Shown one piece after another: positions 1-7,210 of a stretch of 9,813 nucleotides of DNA (within the stretch, counting starts at the first letter, position 1; each line of letters opens with the position of its first letter). Source of the stretch: Desulfocapsa sp. (GTDB lineage Bacteria; Desulfobacterota; Desulfobulbia; Desulfobulbales; Desulfocapsaceae); contig DAOWDZ010000266.1 of NCBI GenBank assembly GCA_030638765.1, positions 1-9,813 on the forward strand, read 5' to 3'. The notes under the pieces are model-generated. The model did not search any database. It saw only the letters and a program-made list of their open reading frames with translations, and had not been told where the DNA came from. Both the position numbers and the translations under genes were made by a program.

Positions 1-595
1 CATCGCACTTGTTGGCCCGACTGGTGTTGGGAAAACCACAACACTTGCTAAGATTGCAGCAAATTACTTGAGTAAAGATTCATTGGATATTGGTTTTATC
101 ACCATAGACACCTATAGAATTGCTGCCGTAGAACAGCTTAAAGTCTATGGCGACATAATGAACATTCCCGTGGAAGTTGTGCTCAACCCGGAGCAACTGG
201 AAAATGCTCTTCTCAAATTTCGCAATAAAGATCTTGTCCTCATAGATACTGCTGGTCGAAGTCCCCAGGATAATTTTTGTATCGATGAACTATCTTCCTT
301 TTTCCAACCCGACCTGTTCATTGAAAAACACCTTGTTCTCTCTGCCACAACCCGTGAAAGTGAACTTTTTAATGCCATCCAGCGTTTTTCAGTTCTTGGG
401 CTCGATAACACCATTATTACTAAAATTGATGAGTGTACCAGCCTTGGAATCTTGCTCGACATTCAGATCAGGGAAAAAATCCCCTATTCCTTCATAACCC
501 ATGGCCAGAAGGTTCCGGAAGATATCATGGAAGCAGATAAAGAAATTTTGACCCAACTTATCATGTCCCCAGGTAAAGGATTACCACATGACTAA
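1..595 (+). CDS. flhF: Flagellar biosynthesis GTPase FlhF, C-terminal G domain (5' truncated)
   Basis: SRP-family GTPase that recruits early flagellar components to the cell pole. The reading frame is open from base 2, so the gene starts before the window; the TTG at 68 is internal, because the P-loop lies upstream of it. About 197 residues are visible. In order they show G1/Walker A GPTGVGKTT (fragment residues 5-13), the DTYRIAAVEQL segment typical of FlhF, G3 in LIDTAGRS, G4 in TKID, and the closing segment FITHGQKVPEDI. These are the NG-domain motifs of FlhF rather than of Ffh or FtsY, and the adjacent flhG supports this. The N-terminal basic region and N domain lie outside the window. 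The last 8 bp overlap the start of flhG, so the two are probably translationally coupled, which fits partners that act on each other. No key residue is missing in the visible part. Confidence 0.96.
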   Translation, partial: IALVGPTGVGKTTTLAKIAANYLSKDSLDIGFITIDTYRIAAVEQLKVYGDIMNIPVEVVLNPEQLENALLKFRNKDLVLIDTAGRSPQDNFCIDELSSFFQPDLFIEKHLVLSATTRESELFNAIQRFSVLGLDNTIITKIDECTSLGILLDIQIREKIPYSFITHGQKVPEDIMEADKEILTQLIMSPGKGLPHD

Positions 596-1496
596 TTCAC
601 ATTCTGCCGTGCAGGATCAGGCTGATACATTAAGAAGTATGGAAGGTATTGCCAACGCTACGAATACATACGTGCAACCTGAAACCGCCACCAGGGTATA
701 CGCGATAACCAGTGGCAAAGGCGGTGTTGGTAAAACAGCTGTTGTTGCCAATACTGCAACAGCGATGGCAAAACTTGGTAAAAAAGTTCTCATACTTGAT
801 GCTGATCTTGGTCTTGCAAATATCGATGTAGTTTTTGGACTTGCACCTAAATATAACCTTAATCATTTTTTTTCAGGTGATAAAAGCCTGAGCTCAATTC
901 TTGTTGAAGGACCACATGGTATCAAAATCCTTCCCGCTGGTTCCGGTGTCCAAAATTTTACCCGCCTGGATTCAAGTCAGAAACTAAGACTCCTTGACGG
1001 GCTTGATCAGATGCATAATGATTTTGACTTTGTACTCATTGATACAGAAGCTGGAATCTCTGAAAATGTTACCTATTTCAATACCGCAGCCCAGGAGATC
1101 CTTGTTGTAACAACCCCGGATCCCACTGCAATAACAGATGCTTATGCTCTAATGAAACTGCTTTCTACGCAGTACCACGAAAAACGATTTAACCTGGTGA
1201 TCAACCAGGTACACCATGAAAGTGAAGCACTGGATGTCTACCGTAAATTAACTATGGTTTCCAATAGATACCTTGACATATCAATTGATTTTCTTGGTTC
1301 AGTTCCTTCAGACAGACAGATGACAGACGCCATCCGTAAGCAGCGTGTAATAGTGGATCTCTACCCTTCTTCTAAAATTTCCACGGCTTTTACAGATCTT
1401 GCCAGAACCATATGTCTTGAACAACCGGCATCTTCACCAAAGGGTGGAGTCCAGTTTTTCTGGAAACGCCTGCTCGATATGGGCGGGAGGGGATAA
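588..1496 (+). CDS. flhG: Flagellar number regulator FlhG (FleN/YlxH), MinD-like ATPase
   Basis: MinD/ParA-type ATPase of 302 residues that limits flagellar number and stimulates the GTPase FlhF. The N-terminal extension carries DQADTLR (residues 10-16), matching the DQAxxLR box known to activate FlhF. The deviant Walker A SGKGGVGKT follows at 42-50, then DADLGLANID at 71-80. The switch-II/Walker B region reads IDTEAGIS at 151-158, where DTGAG is the form I know best. The C-terminus, with FFWKRLLDM, could form the amphipathic helix that binds membrane in the ATP state. The ATG at 588 overlaps the flhF stop by 8 bp and keeps the DQA box, so it is preferred. fliA begins 3 bp after the stop. In some Proteobacteria FlhG also restrains the master regulator FleQ; no such gene is in this window. 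Confidence 0.96.
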   Translation: MTNSHSAVQDQADTLRSMEGIANATNTYVQPETATRVYAITSGKGGVGKTAVVANTATAMAKLGKKVLILDADLGLANIDVVFGLAPKYNLNHFFSGDKSLSSILVEGPHGIKILPAGSGVQNFTRLDSSQKLRLLDGLDQMHNDFDFVLIDTEAGISENVTYFNTAAQEILVVTTPDPTAITDAYALMKLLSTQYHEKRFNLVINQVHHESEALDVYRKLTMVSNRYLDISIDFLGSVPSDRQMTDAIRKQRVIVDLYPSSKISTAFTDLARTICLEQPASSPKGGVQFFWKRLLDMGGRG

Positions 1497-1499
1497 CAT

Positions 1500-2231
1500 A
1501 TGACCTATACACCTCAAAAACTCCCTGAAGATCGTACCACACTCATAACCGACCACCTTTTTCTTGTGGATATTATTTCCGGAAGAATGGTCACCCAGGT
1601 TCCTGCTTTTATGAACCGTGATGATATCAAGAGTGCTGGGATGATGGGACTCATCGATGCTGCTAATAAATTTCAACCTGAAAAGAAAATCCTTTTCAAA
1701 ACCTTTGCAGAATATCGGATCCGTGGCGCAATTCTTGATGAAATGCGCAAACTTGACTGGTTTTCCCGATCGCTTCGTGAAAAGCAGAGCAAAGTTAACA
1801 GATGCATGACCGAACTTGAAAGAGAGCTAGGACGCTATCCCGAAGAACATGAAATGGCCACAAAACTTGGTCTTGATCTCGAAGACTATCAAAAGTTACT
1901 TGGCCAGGTAAGTCATCTCGGTTGTGTCAGTCTCAATGAAACCCTTGATCAGTCCGAAACAGGACGATCATTCATGGATGCTCTTATTGACACCCACAAA
2001 AGCGCCTCTCCATCACAAATCCTCGAGGATCATGAATTAACACATATCATAGCTGATATCCTGCAACAACTTTCCGAAAAAGAACGTCTCGTTATCTCCC
2101 TTTATTATTATGAGGAACTCACTCAAAAGGAGATAGCTGAAGTGCTTGAAGTTTCAGAAGGCAGGGTCTCACAACTTCATAGTCAGGCTCTGATAAAACT
2201 TAAATCTAAAGTTAAAAAATCCCTGGAGTAA
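1500..2231 (+). CDS. fliA: RNA polymerase sigma factor FliA (sigma-28, flagellar)
   Basis: Sigma factor for late flagellar genes, 243 residues, the normal family length. Region 2 spans about residues 15-90 and includes the FliA-typical YRIRGAILDEMRKLDW (72-87). Region 3 follows at about 95-165, with a REL-GRYPEEHEMA segment (108-120). Region 4 lies at about 176-240, with the recognition helix-turn-helix around LTQKEIAEVLEVSEGRVSQL (207-226). The ATG at 1500 is preceded by a GGGAGG-type ribosome binding site inside the end of flhG, 3 bp downstream of its stop. Two sequences matching the sigma-28 promoter consensus lie downstream in this window, so its own targets are visible. FlgM, encoded here as well, should bind regions 2-4 and hold it inactive until hook completion. 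Identification is secure. Confidence 0.97.
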   Translation: MTYTPQKLPEDRTTLITDHLFLVDIISGRMVTQVPAFMNRDDIKSAGMMGLIDAANKFQPEKKILFKTFAEYRIRGAILDEMRKLDWFSRSLREKQSKVNRCMTELERELGRYPEEHEMATKLGLDLEDYQKLLGQVSHLGCVSLNETLDQSETGRSFMDALIDTHKSASPSQILEDHELTHIIADILQQLSEKERLVISLYYYEELTQKEIAEVLEVSEGRVSQLHSQALIKLKSKVKKSLE

Positions 2232-2238
2232 CGACGAG

Positions 2239-2724
2239 ATGGCCACCATTACCCACGAGTTTCTATCAATGCTTGATTATAATGTATCACTCAGTCTGTT
2301 ATCTCTTTTTCTCTGCATAGTAATCTTTGGTCGTTCCATTCAACTACGAAAACGCCTAGCGACTCAATCTGATCTTCTTGAAGATCAGACAAAATTGCTT
2401 GATGAAATGGTACAGGACCTCAATGTTGCAACGGAAACGCTTCCACAGGAAAAAATGTTTGAGGAAACATTAACTCACGCAGAAGTTATTCCAGAGCCAA
2501 ACCTGAAACAACGTGATTCATTTGAACCTGTCCGAAATGACATGCGCCCTCCTGAACGATATCAATACGCCAGAAGCATGCACAGTTCAGGTATGCAAAA
2601 AGAGGAGATTTCCTTAACACTTGGTATGTCTGGAAACGAAATTTCACAAATATTAAAACTCGCAAGTCTTGGTCATAGAGATACTGAGGATCAGAATTTA
2701 TCAGAAGGCCTCTCACCAGCCTGA
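2239..2724 (+). CDS. Membrane-anchored coiled-coil/HTH-like protein, SwrB-like (DUF2802/DUF6115 type)
   Basis: A 161-residue protein of unproven function. What is seen: a short N-terminus, one hydrophobic membrane segment at about 14-31, a basic flank (GRSIQLRKRL, 31-40) that would face the cytoplasm, a predicted coiled coil at about 36-63, an acidic linker, then a helix-turn-helix-like segment at about 107-142 (RYQYARSMHSSGMQKEEISL...). The same architecture and place, directly after the flagellar sigma gene, is found in Bacillus subtilis SwrB (167 residues, after sigD), which promotes flagellar export-gate assembly. DUF2802 proteins of gamma-proteobacteria near fliA/che genes look alike. 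The link is by layout and motif impression, not by alignment. It starts 7 bp after the fliA stop, with GGAG at 2225-2228, so it belongs to the flhF-flhG-fliA unit. No signal peptidase site is apparent. A DNA-binding role is possible but less likely for a membrane-tethered protein. Confidence 0.75.
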   Translation: MATITHEFLSMLDYNVSLSLLSLFLCIVIFGRSIQLRKRLATQSDLLEDQTKLLDEMVQDLNVATETLPQEKMFEETLTHAEVIPEPNLKQRDSFEPVRNDMRPPERYQYARSMHSSGMQKEEISLTLGMSGNEISQILKLASLGHRDTEDQNLSEGLSPA

Positions 2725-2743
2725 TACAACGCCACATAATTCC

Positions 2744-2771
2744 TAAAGAACACGGAAGATATGGCCGATAA
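2744..2771 (+). promoter_or_regulatory. Sigma-28 (FliA) promoter upstream of flgF
   Basis: TAAAG at 2744-2748 and a perfect GCCGATAA at 2764-2771 match the sigma-28 -35 and -10 elements. There are 16 bases between TAAA and the octamer; 15 is the enteric consensus and 14-16 is accepted for Bacillus sigma-D. Transcription would start near 2778, giving a 5' leader of about 44 nt before flgF. It lies in the only real gap between the fliA block and the rod genes, and a second site with the same spacing precedes the flgM operon. No terminator is visible before it, so read-through from fliA is also likely. Confidence 0.8.
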
Positions 2772-2821
2772 AATAATAGAATCTAAAGATATTAACATCC
2801 ATTTCAACACCGGTAAATAGT

Positions 2822-3571
2822 ATGGTTTCAGGAAAATACAGCGCTCTTTCAGGAGCTATCTCTCGCGAGCAAAGACTTGCAAACATTGGCACCAATCTTG
2901 CAAACGTAAACACTGTAGGATATAAAAAATCGCGGATGAGCTTCGAATCTCTATTACGTGGTGAACAACAGGTTACAACCGGAAAAGGTATCAATATGAG
3001 CCGTGTTCGTGAAAACTTCACTGAATTCACTCCTGGTGCCATAAGAAACACTTCCAACCCACTTGATATTTCTATCAACTCAGAAGGTTTCTTTAAAGTG
3101 CAGTCAGAAGACGGTTTCAAATATACTCGAAGAGGTGATTTTCATCTCGATCAGGATGGTATCCTGCTCACAGGAAACAACTTGCCAGTTCTCGATGATG
3201 GCAATGCCCCTATCCAGATACCAGATTCTGACACAGCCAGAATTTCAATAAACAGTTACGGAGAAGTTTCAATAATGGCCATGGACGGTTCAAAAGAAAC
3301 CGTTGGAACTATAGCTATTTACAATGTTAATGACACCAAGCTCCTCAAGAGAGAATCGGAAACACTTTACTCTCTTACCGATGGTGGACAGGAAATCATC
3401 AGTGACGAACCTAAACTCAACTCTGAAAGCCTTGAGATTTCAAATGTTAACATGACAGAAGAAATGGCATTAATGATTGAAAGTGGACGAACATTTGAAA
3501 GTTATCAAAAAGTAATAAAGGCCGTCTCCACACTTAGCCAGAAACTAGATGAACTTGGAACAGTCGGTTAA
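2822..3571 (+). CDS. flgF: Flagellar proximal rod protein FlgF
   Basis: Rod subunit of 249 residues, exported by the flagellar type III system to build the periplasmic drive shaft. The N-terminal rod-family signature reads NIGTNLANVNTVGYKKS (21-37), where the usual form is NNLAN. The middle has NTSNPLDISINSEGFFKV, the core typical of FlgF, and the C-terminal helix contains EISNVNMTEEMALMIESGRT before a closing heptad-like helix. The first residues MVSGKYSALSGA fit FlgF rather than FlgG (MIRSLWTGTTGM). There is no in-frame ATG upstream before the stop at 2777, so ATG 2822 is the start. Its ribosome binding site is poor: only CGGTAAATAG precedes it. It lies under the sigma-28 promoter and is followed 36 bp later by flgG. 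No signal peptide is present, as expected for a type III substrate. Confidence 0.93.
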   Translation: MVSGKYSALSGAISREQRLANIGTNLANVNTVGYKKSRMSFESLLRGEQQVTTGKGINMSRVRENFTEFTPGAIRNTSNPLDISINSEGFFKVQSEDGFKYTRRGDFHLDQDGILLTGNNLPVLDDGNAPIQIPDSDTARISINSYGEVSIMAMDGSKETVGTIAIYNVNDTKLLKRESETLYSLTDGGQEIISDEPKLNSESLEISNVNMTEEMALMIESGRTFESYQKVIKAVSTLSQKLDELGTVG

Positions 3572-3607
3572 TTCAACGTTAACCATATAAATGCATAAGG
3601 AAATCTC

Positions 3608-4393
3608 ATGATCCGATCACTATGGACCGGCACAACCGGTATGAACGCACAACAGTTAAGTCTTGATGTTATTGCAAATAATCTTGCAAACGTCTCCACC
3701 ACCGGTTTCAAAAAGAGCCGTCCTGATTTTCAGGATCTTATGTATCAGGTTATGAAAGTTCCAGGTTCACAATCTTCAGCTGACACTGAATCTCCAACTG
3801 GTATTCAGGTGGGTCTTGGTGTCCGTACTGCAGCCGTCCAAAAACTCTTTACTCAAGGTGATCTCATCCAGACCGGTAATGAGCTGGATGTTGCCATAGA
3901 GGGTGATGGTTTTTTTCAGGTTGAGCTTCCAAATGGCGAAACCGGTTACACAAGAGCTGGTGCCTTCAAGCGCGATGGCGATGGCCGTGTAACAACCTCA
4001 GATGGATATCCAATTTCACCAGGACTCACTATTCCCGATGGTTCACGCATGATTTCCATCAGCGAAACAGGTGTTGTCAGTGCCCTTATTGGTGATGAGA
4101 CCTCTCCCACGGAACTTGGTAATATTGAAACTGTATCATTTACAAATAATGGCGGTTTACTTGCCATTGGTAGGAACCTTTTCAGGGATACTGAAGCTTC
4201 CGGAACTCCTCAAGCAGGAACACCTGGAGATGATGGCTACGGACTATTACTGCAAACATTCCTTGAAGGATCAAATGTTAATATGGTTGAAGAAATGGCT
4301 ATTATGATTACCACCCAGCGTGCCTATGAAATCAACTCTAAAACCATGCAGACTTCAGATGAAATGATGCAGACCACAAATCAAATGGTATAA
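3608..4393 (+). CDS. flgG: Flagellar distal rod protein FlgG
   Basis: Distal rod subunit, 261 residues against 260 in Salmonella. It begins MIRSLWTGTTGMNAQQ, which is characteristic of FlgG, followed by NNLANVSTTGFKKSRPDFQDLMY (24-46). The FlgG-specific stretch around VMKVPGSQSS lies at about 48-57. The core has ELDVAIEGDGFFQV, and the C-terminus SNVNMVEEMAIMITTQRAYEINSKTMQTSDEMM is the classic terminal helix of the rod/hook family. An AAGGAA ribosome binding site at 3597-3602 sits in front of ATG 3608. flgA begins 2 bp after the stop, so translation is probably coupled. FlgG is passed through the P and L rings, whose genes follow directly. Confidence 0.97.
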   Translation: MIRSLWTGTTGMNAQQLSLDVIANNLANVSTTGFKKSRPDFQDLMYQVMKVPGSQSSADTESPTGIQVGLGVRTAAVQKLFTQGDLIQTGNELDVAIEGDGFFQVELPNGETGYTRAGAFKRDGDGRVTTSDGYPISPGLTIPDGSRMISISETGVVSALIGDETSPTELGNIETVSFTNNGGLLAIGRNLFRDTEASGTPQAGTPGDDGYGLLLQTFLEGSNVNMVEEMAIMITTQRAYEINSKTMQTSDEMMQTTNQMV

Positions 4394-4395
4394 TC

Positions 4396-5346
4396 ATGAG
4401 TAGAATCTTTCTTCTTCTTTCAATAGTTTTTTTTCAATCTCCCGCGATGGCTTCGGCTCTGGAAATAACATTCTCTCCAGTGGCTAATGTCAAATCCTCT
4501 TTCATTACGCTTGGTGATATAGTTGAATTTAATGAAGAAACCCCACTCTCCCTCGCACTTGGCACTAAACAAATTGGCACAGCCCCAAAAGCCGGGAAAA
4601 CTATCACGCTCGATGCTGTTCAGATAAAAACTTCCATACTTAATAATTATCCAATCGATGCTTTTATTACCTGGAAGGGTGCTAAAACCATCATGGTTGA
4701 ACGACAGGGGACATTAATCACCGCTCTAAACATGGAAGAGACCATTGCAAATTATCTCGATGATAAAAAAGGATCCCTCCCCTTCGCGGACTACTCTTTT
4801 ATTATACGTGAACAGCCACTTCCTTTTGTTATACCACATGGTGAACTACACATTGATGTCATCCCGTCCGATCCAAATGTTATAGGCAGTCGCAGATTCT
4901 CACTCATTTATAAAGTTGAAGAAAAAACTGTTAAAAACATTTCAGTCCGGGGCAGATTGGAAGCCATGGCTCCTGTCGCTATTCTTACTCAAAATGTCAA
5001 AAGAGGCGCAATACTCAGTCCGGACATGGTTCAGATGCAAATAAAAGACCTGTCAAAATTACGGGCTCCATGCACCGACCTTCGTGAAGTTCTCGGAAAA
5101 AAAATAACCAAAAGTCTTCGCTCAGGAGCTGTTCTCGACATCAGCACAATTGACTTTCCGCCAGTGGTTCATAAAGGGCAACTCGTAAAAATCCTTATCA
5201 ACCATAACGGTCTTCACTTGACGGCTACGGGCATTGCTGCAATGAATGGCAAACAGGATCAAATTATTCGCGTTATGAACAGCGGTTCACGCAAAACAAT
5301 ACTGTGTCAAGTTTCAGCTCCAGGACTTGTTGAGGTGAAAATCTAA
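4396..5346 (+). CDS. flgA: Flagellar P-ring assembly chaperone FlgA
   Basis: Periplasmic chaperone for FlgI polymerisation around the rod; 316 residues, longer than the roughly 220 of Salmonella FlgA, as in many deltaproteobacteria. A Sec signal peptide is clear: MSRIFLLLSIVFFQSPAMASA with probable cleavage near residue 20-21. An N-terminal domain with a LGDIVEF segment (39-45) follows. The SAF domain spans about 193-254 (VAILTQNVKRGAILSPDMV). The C-terminal ChapFlgA beta domain has VVHKGQLVKI (257-266) and a DQIIRVMNSGSRKTI segment (288-302), all standard for the family. It starts 2 bp after flgG without a strong ribosome binding site of its own, so it likely depends on coupling to flgG translation. 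flgH follows after a single base. FlgA and its client FlgI are encoded in the same unit. Confidence 0.94.
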   Translation: MSRIFLLLSIVFFQSPAMASALEITFSPVANVKSSFITLGDIVEFNEETPLSLALGTKQIGTAPKAGKTITLDAVQIKTSILNNYPIDAFITWKGAKTIMVERQGTLITALNMEETIANYLDDKKGSLPFADYSFIIREQPLPFVIPHGELHIDVIPSDPNVIGSRRFSLIYKVEEKTVKNISVRGRLEAMAPVAILTQNVKRGAILSPDMVQMQIKDLSKLRAPCTDLREVLGKKITKSLRSGAVLDISTIDFPPVVHKGQLVKILINHNGLHLTATGIAAMNGKQDQIIRVMNSGSRKTILCQVSAPGLVEVKI

Positions 5347-5347
5347 A

Positions 5348-6034
5348 ATGAAAAATCTGCTTATTCTATTAACCATCTCTTTTTTTATCTGTTCATGTGC
5401 AAAACATGATGAAACCATTGTAAAAATCCCCGAACCACTCGAGGAAATACAGGAGCCCGTTAAAGAAGAACGAACAGATGGCTCACTATGGCCAGGCGAA
5501 CAACATTCGCTTTTTGCAGATCACAAAGCAAGGACTGTTGGAGATGTTGTCACTATAATTATTTCTGAGAAGGCCAGTGCCTCGAAATCTGCATCCACCA
5601 CAACAGACCGCTCATCCAGTATGACTGCTGGTATACCTCACCTCTTTGGCTTTGAAAACTCAAAGTGGTTGACTCAACACCCAAAGCTTGAGCTTTCCAA
5701 TCTCGTTGAAGCAAATTTTGCAAATAACTTCGAAGGATCAGGCACAACGGTTCGAAAAGAAGACCTGGTTGCATCTCTCACCGCCCAGGTCGTCAATGTA
5801 TATGGAAATGGAAATTTAAAAATCCGAGGCGGCAAGGAAGTTCAGGTAAACGATGAGATTCAAGTCATTTTTATGACAGGTATTGTTCGACCTGTCGATA
5901 TTATGGCTAATAACACAGTTGATTCAAAACATGTGCTCAATGCCAAGATATCCTATACCGGTAAGGGCGCAATTAGCGACAAACAACAACCAGGCTGGCT
6001 CATGCGAACGCTTGATAATGTGTGGCCATTTTAA
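5348..6034 (+). CDS. flgH: Flagellar L-ring lipoprotein FlgH
   Basis: Outer-membrane L-ring subunit, 228 residues. The N-terminus MKNLLILLTISFFICSC is a lipoprotein signal. The lipid-modified cysteine should be C17, in an ICSC lipobox with an unusual Cys at -2, and Ala at +2 allows outer-membrane sorting. A proline- and glutamate-rich linker runs to about residue 43. The FlgH core then starts with SLWPGEQHSLFADHKA (46-61) and TVGDVVTIIISEKASA, with a Ser/Thr-rich stretch after it. Near the C-terminus are GNLKIRGGKEVQVN and the hallmark GWLMRTLDNVWPF ending (216-228). GAGGTGA at 5332-5338 is a good ribosome binding site inside the end of flgA. FlgI follows 13 bp downstream. Confidence 0.96.
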   Translation: MKNLLILLTISFFICSCAKHDETIVKIPEPLEEIQEPVKEERTDGSLWPGEQHSLFADHKARTVGDVVTIIISEKASASKSASTTTDRSSSMTAGIPHLFGFENSKWLTQHPKLELSNLVEANFANNFEGSGTTVRKEDLVASLTAQVVNVYGNGNLKIRGGKEVQVNDEIQVIFMTGIVRPVDIMANNTVDSKHVLNAKISYTGKGAISDKQQPGWLMRTLDNVWPF

Positions 6035-6047
6035 CGTGGAAACAACT

Positions 6048-7169
6048 ATGAGAAATTCAATCTCCATACTTGTAACAAGCTTACTCCTCCTGCTCTCTTT
6101 CCTTTGCACCTCTGGAAATTCTGCTCGTATTAAAGATATTGCCAAGCTCAAAGGTGTAAGGACAAATCAGCTTATCGGTTATGGACTTGTTACTGGTCTT
6201 GCCGGAACAGGCGATGATCTTAAAAAAGTACTGTTTACGCGACAGGCACTTTACAACATGCTTATACGACAGGGAATCACTATAAACCCTGATGAATTTG
6301 ACAAAATAAAAGCCAACAATGTTGCCGGAGTTATGGTAACTGCATCATTACCAGCATTTGCAAAACCAGGTTCTGCCATAGATGTTCAGGTTTCCTCCAT
6401 TGGTGATGCCAAGAGTCTTGCCGGAGGTAATCTGCTTCTTACTCCTCTCAAGGGAGCAGATGGAAAAGTTTATGCAGTTTCCCAGGGACCTTTAACCATT
6501 GGGGCCTTTTCCTTTGGTGGTAAAGCTGCCAAAGCACAAAAAAACCACCCAACCGTCGGAAGAATAACCGATGGCGCAATTATTGAACGAAAACCTCCCG
6601 GAACCTTTGCAAAGGATGACACCCTTGCCTACACATTACGAACCTCTGATTTTACAACAGCAGCAAATATGAGCAACGCTATTAATCATAAATATGGCGC
6701 TGAAACAGCTTTTCCAATGGATTCTGCAACTGTCAAAATTATTATCCCCGAAAATTTCGTCGACAACAAGGTTCAGTTCGTTGCCTCCATTGAAAACATG
6801 CGCATTGAAACCGACACCAATGCACGAGTTGTTGTCAATGAACGAACCGGAACCATTGTAATGGGGCAGGATGTGAGACTTTCCACCGTCGCAGTCTCTC
6901 ACGGTAATCTTTCACTAGTTATCAGAGAATCAACAGACGTTACCCAACCTAATCCTCTGGCTATGCGCGGTCAGACAGTCGCTTCACCAGAAACAGAGCT
7001 TGATATTATTGAAGAAGATGGTCATTTGATGGGTGTTGAAGAAGGTGTATCAATTGGTGCTGTTGCTGATGCTTTAAATGCTATCGGGGCAACTCCTAGA
7101 GATTTGATTGCTATCTTTCAGGCCATTAAAGTTGCCGGAGCCATGCACGGAGAACTTATCGTTCTTTAG
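6048..7169 (+). CDS. flgI: Flagellar P-ring protein FlgI
   Basis: Periplasmic P-ring subunit, 373 residues from ATG 6048. The open frame extends upstream to an ATG at 5883 inside flgH, but only the 6048 start puts a Sec signal peptide at the N-terminus (MRNSISILVTSLLLLLSFLC, cleavage near NSA at 24-26) and gives the usual length; GTGGAA at 6036-6041 supplies a modest ribosome binding site. The mature protein opens RIKDIAKLKGVRTNQLIGYG (27-46) with GLAGTGD, the strongest family signature. Further blocks are VTASLPAFAKPGSAIDVQVS, GGNLLLTPLKGADGKVYAV, and the C-terminal DLIAIFQAIKVAGAMHGELI. All are typical of FlgI with nothing missing. It is flanked by flgH and flgJ, and its chaperone FlgA is two genes upstream. 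Confidence 0.97.
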   Translation: MRNSISILVTSLLLLLSFLCTSGNSARIKDIAKLKGVRTNQLIGYGLVTGLAGTGDDLKKVLFTRQALYNMLIRQGITINPDEFDKIKANNVAGVMVTASLPAFAKPGSAIDVQVSSIGDAKSLAGGNLLLTPLKGADGKVYAVSQGPLTIGAFSFGGKAAKAQKNHPTVGRITDGAIIERKPPGTFAKDDTLAYTLRTSDFTTAANMSNAINHKYGAETAFPMDSATVKIIIPENFVDNKVQFVASIENMRIETDTNARVVVNERTGTIVMGQDVRLSTVAVSHGNLSLVIRESTDVTQPNPLAMRGQTVASPETELDIIEEDGHLMGVEEGVSIGAVADALNAIGATPRDLIAIFQAIKVAGAMHGELIVL

Positions 7170-7210
7170 AAAGATACTCTAACATGCCAATTTAAAACAA
7201 AAAATATACT

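Noticed and set aside
145..462. Minus-strand 105-codon frame under flhF, and other long shadow frames such as 8650-9066 (+) and 9378-9674 (-)
   Set aside because: They overlap well-supported flagellar genes, have no recognisable motif, and lie opposite or out of frame to conserved proteins.
533..540. GCAGATAA in flhF, and similar GGCGATAA at 8142-8149, as sigma-28 -10 elements
   Set aside because: Both are inside coding sequence and neither has a TAAA-like -35 at the right distance.
68..595. TTG at 68 as the start of flhF
   Set aside because: The frame is open upstream to base 2 and that part encodes the essential P-loop GPTGVGKTT, so the gene is cut by the window edge.
2894..3693. 14-bp direct repeat AATCTTGCAAACGT at 2894-2907 and 3680-3693
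   Set aside because: Both copies encode the conserved NLANV segment of the paralogous rod proteins FlgF and FlgG; it is not a mobile or recombination repeat.
4556..4590. TGGCAC copies in flgA as sigma-54 sites
   Set aside because: No TTGC follows at the required spacing.
5883..6047. Upstream extension of flgI to ATG 5883
   Set aside because: It overlaps flgH deeply and would bury the signal peptide; ATG 6048 gives the family length and a proper N-terminus.
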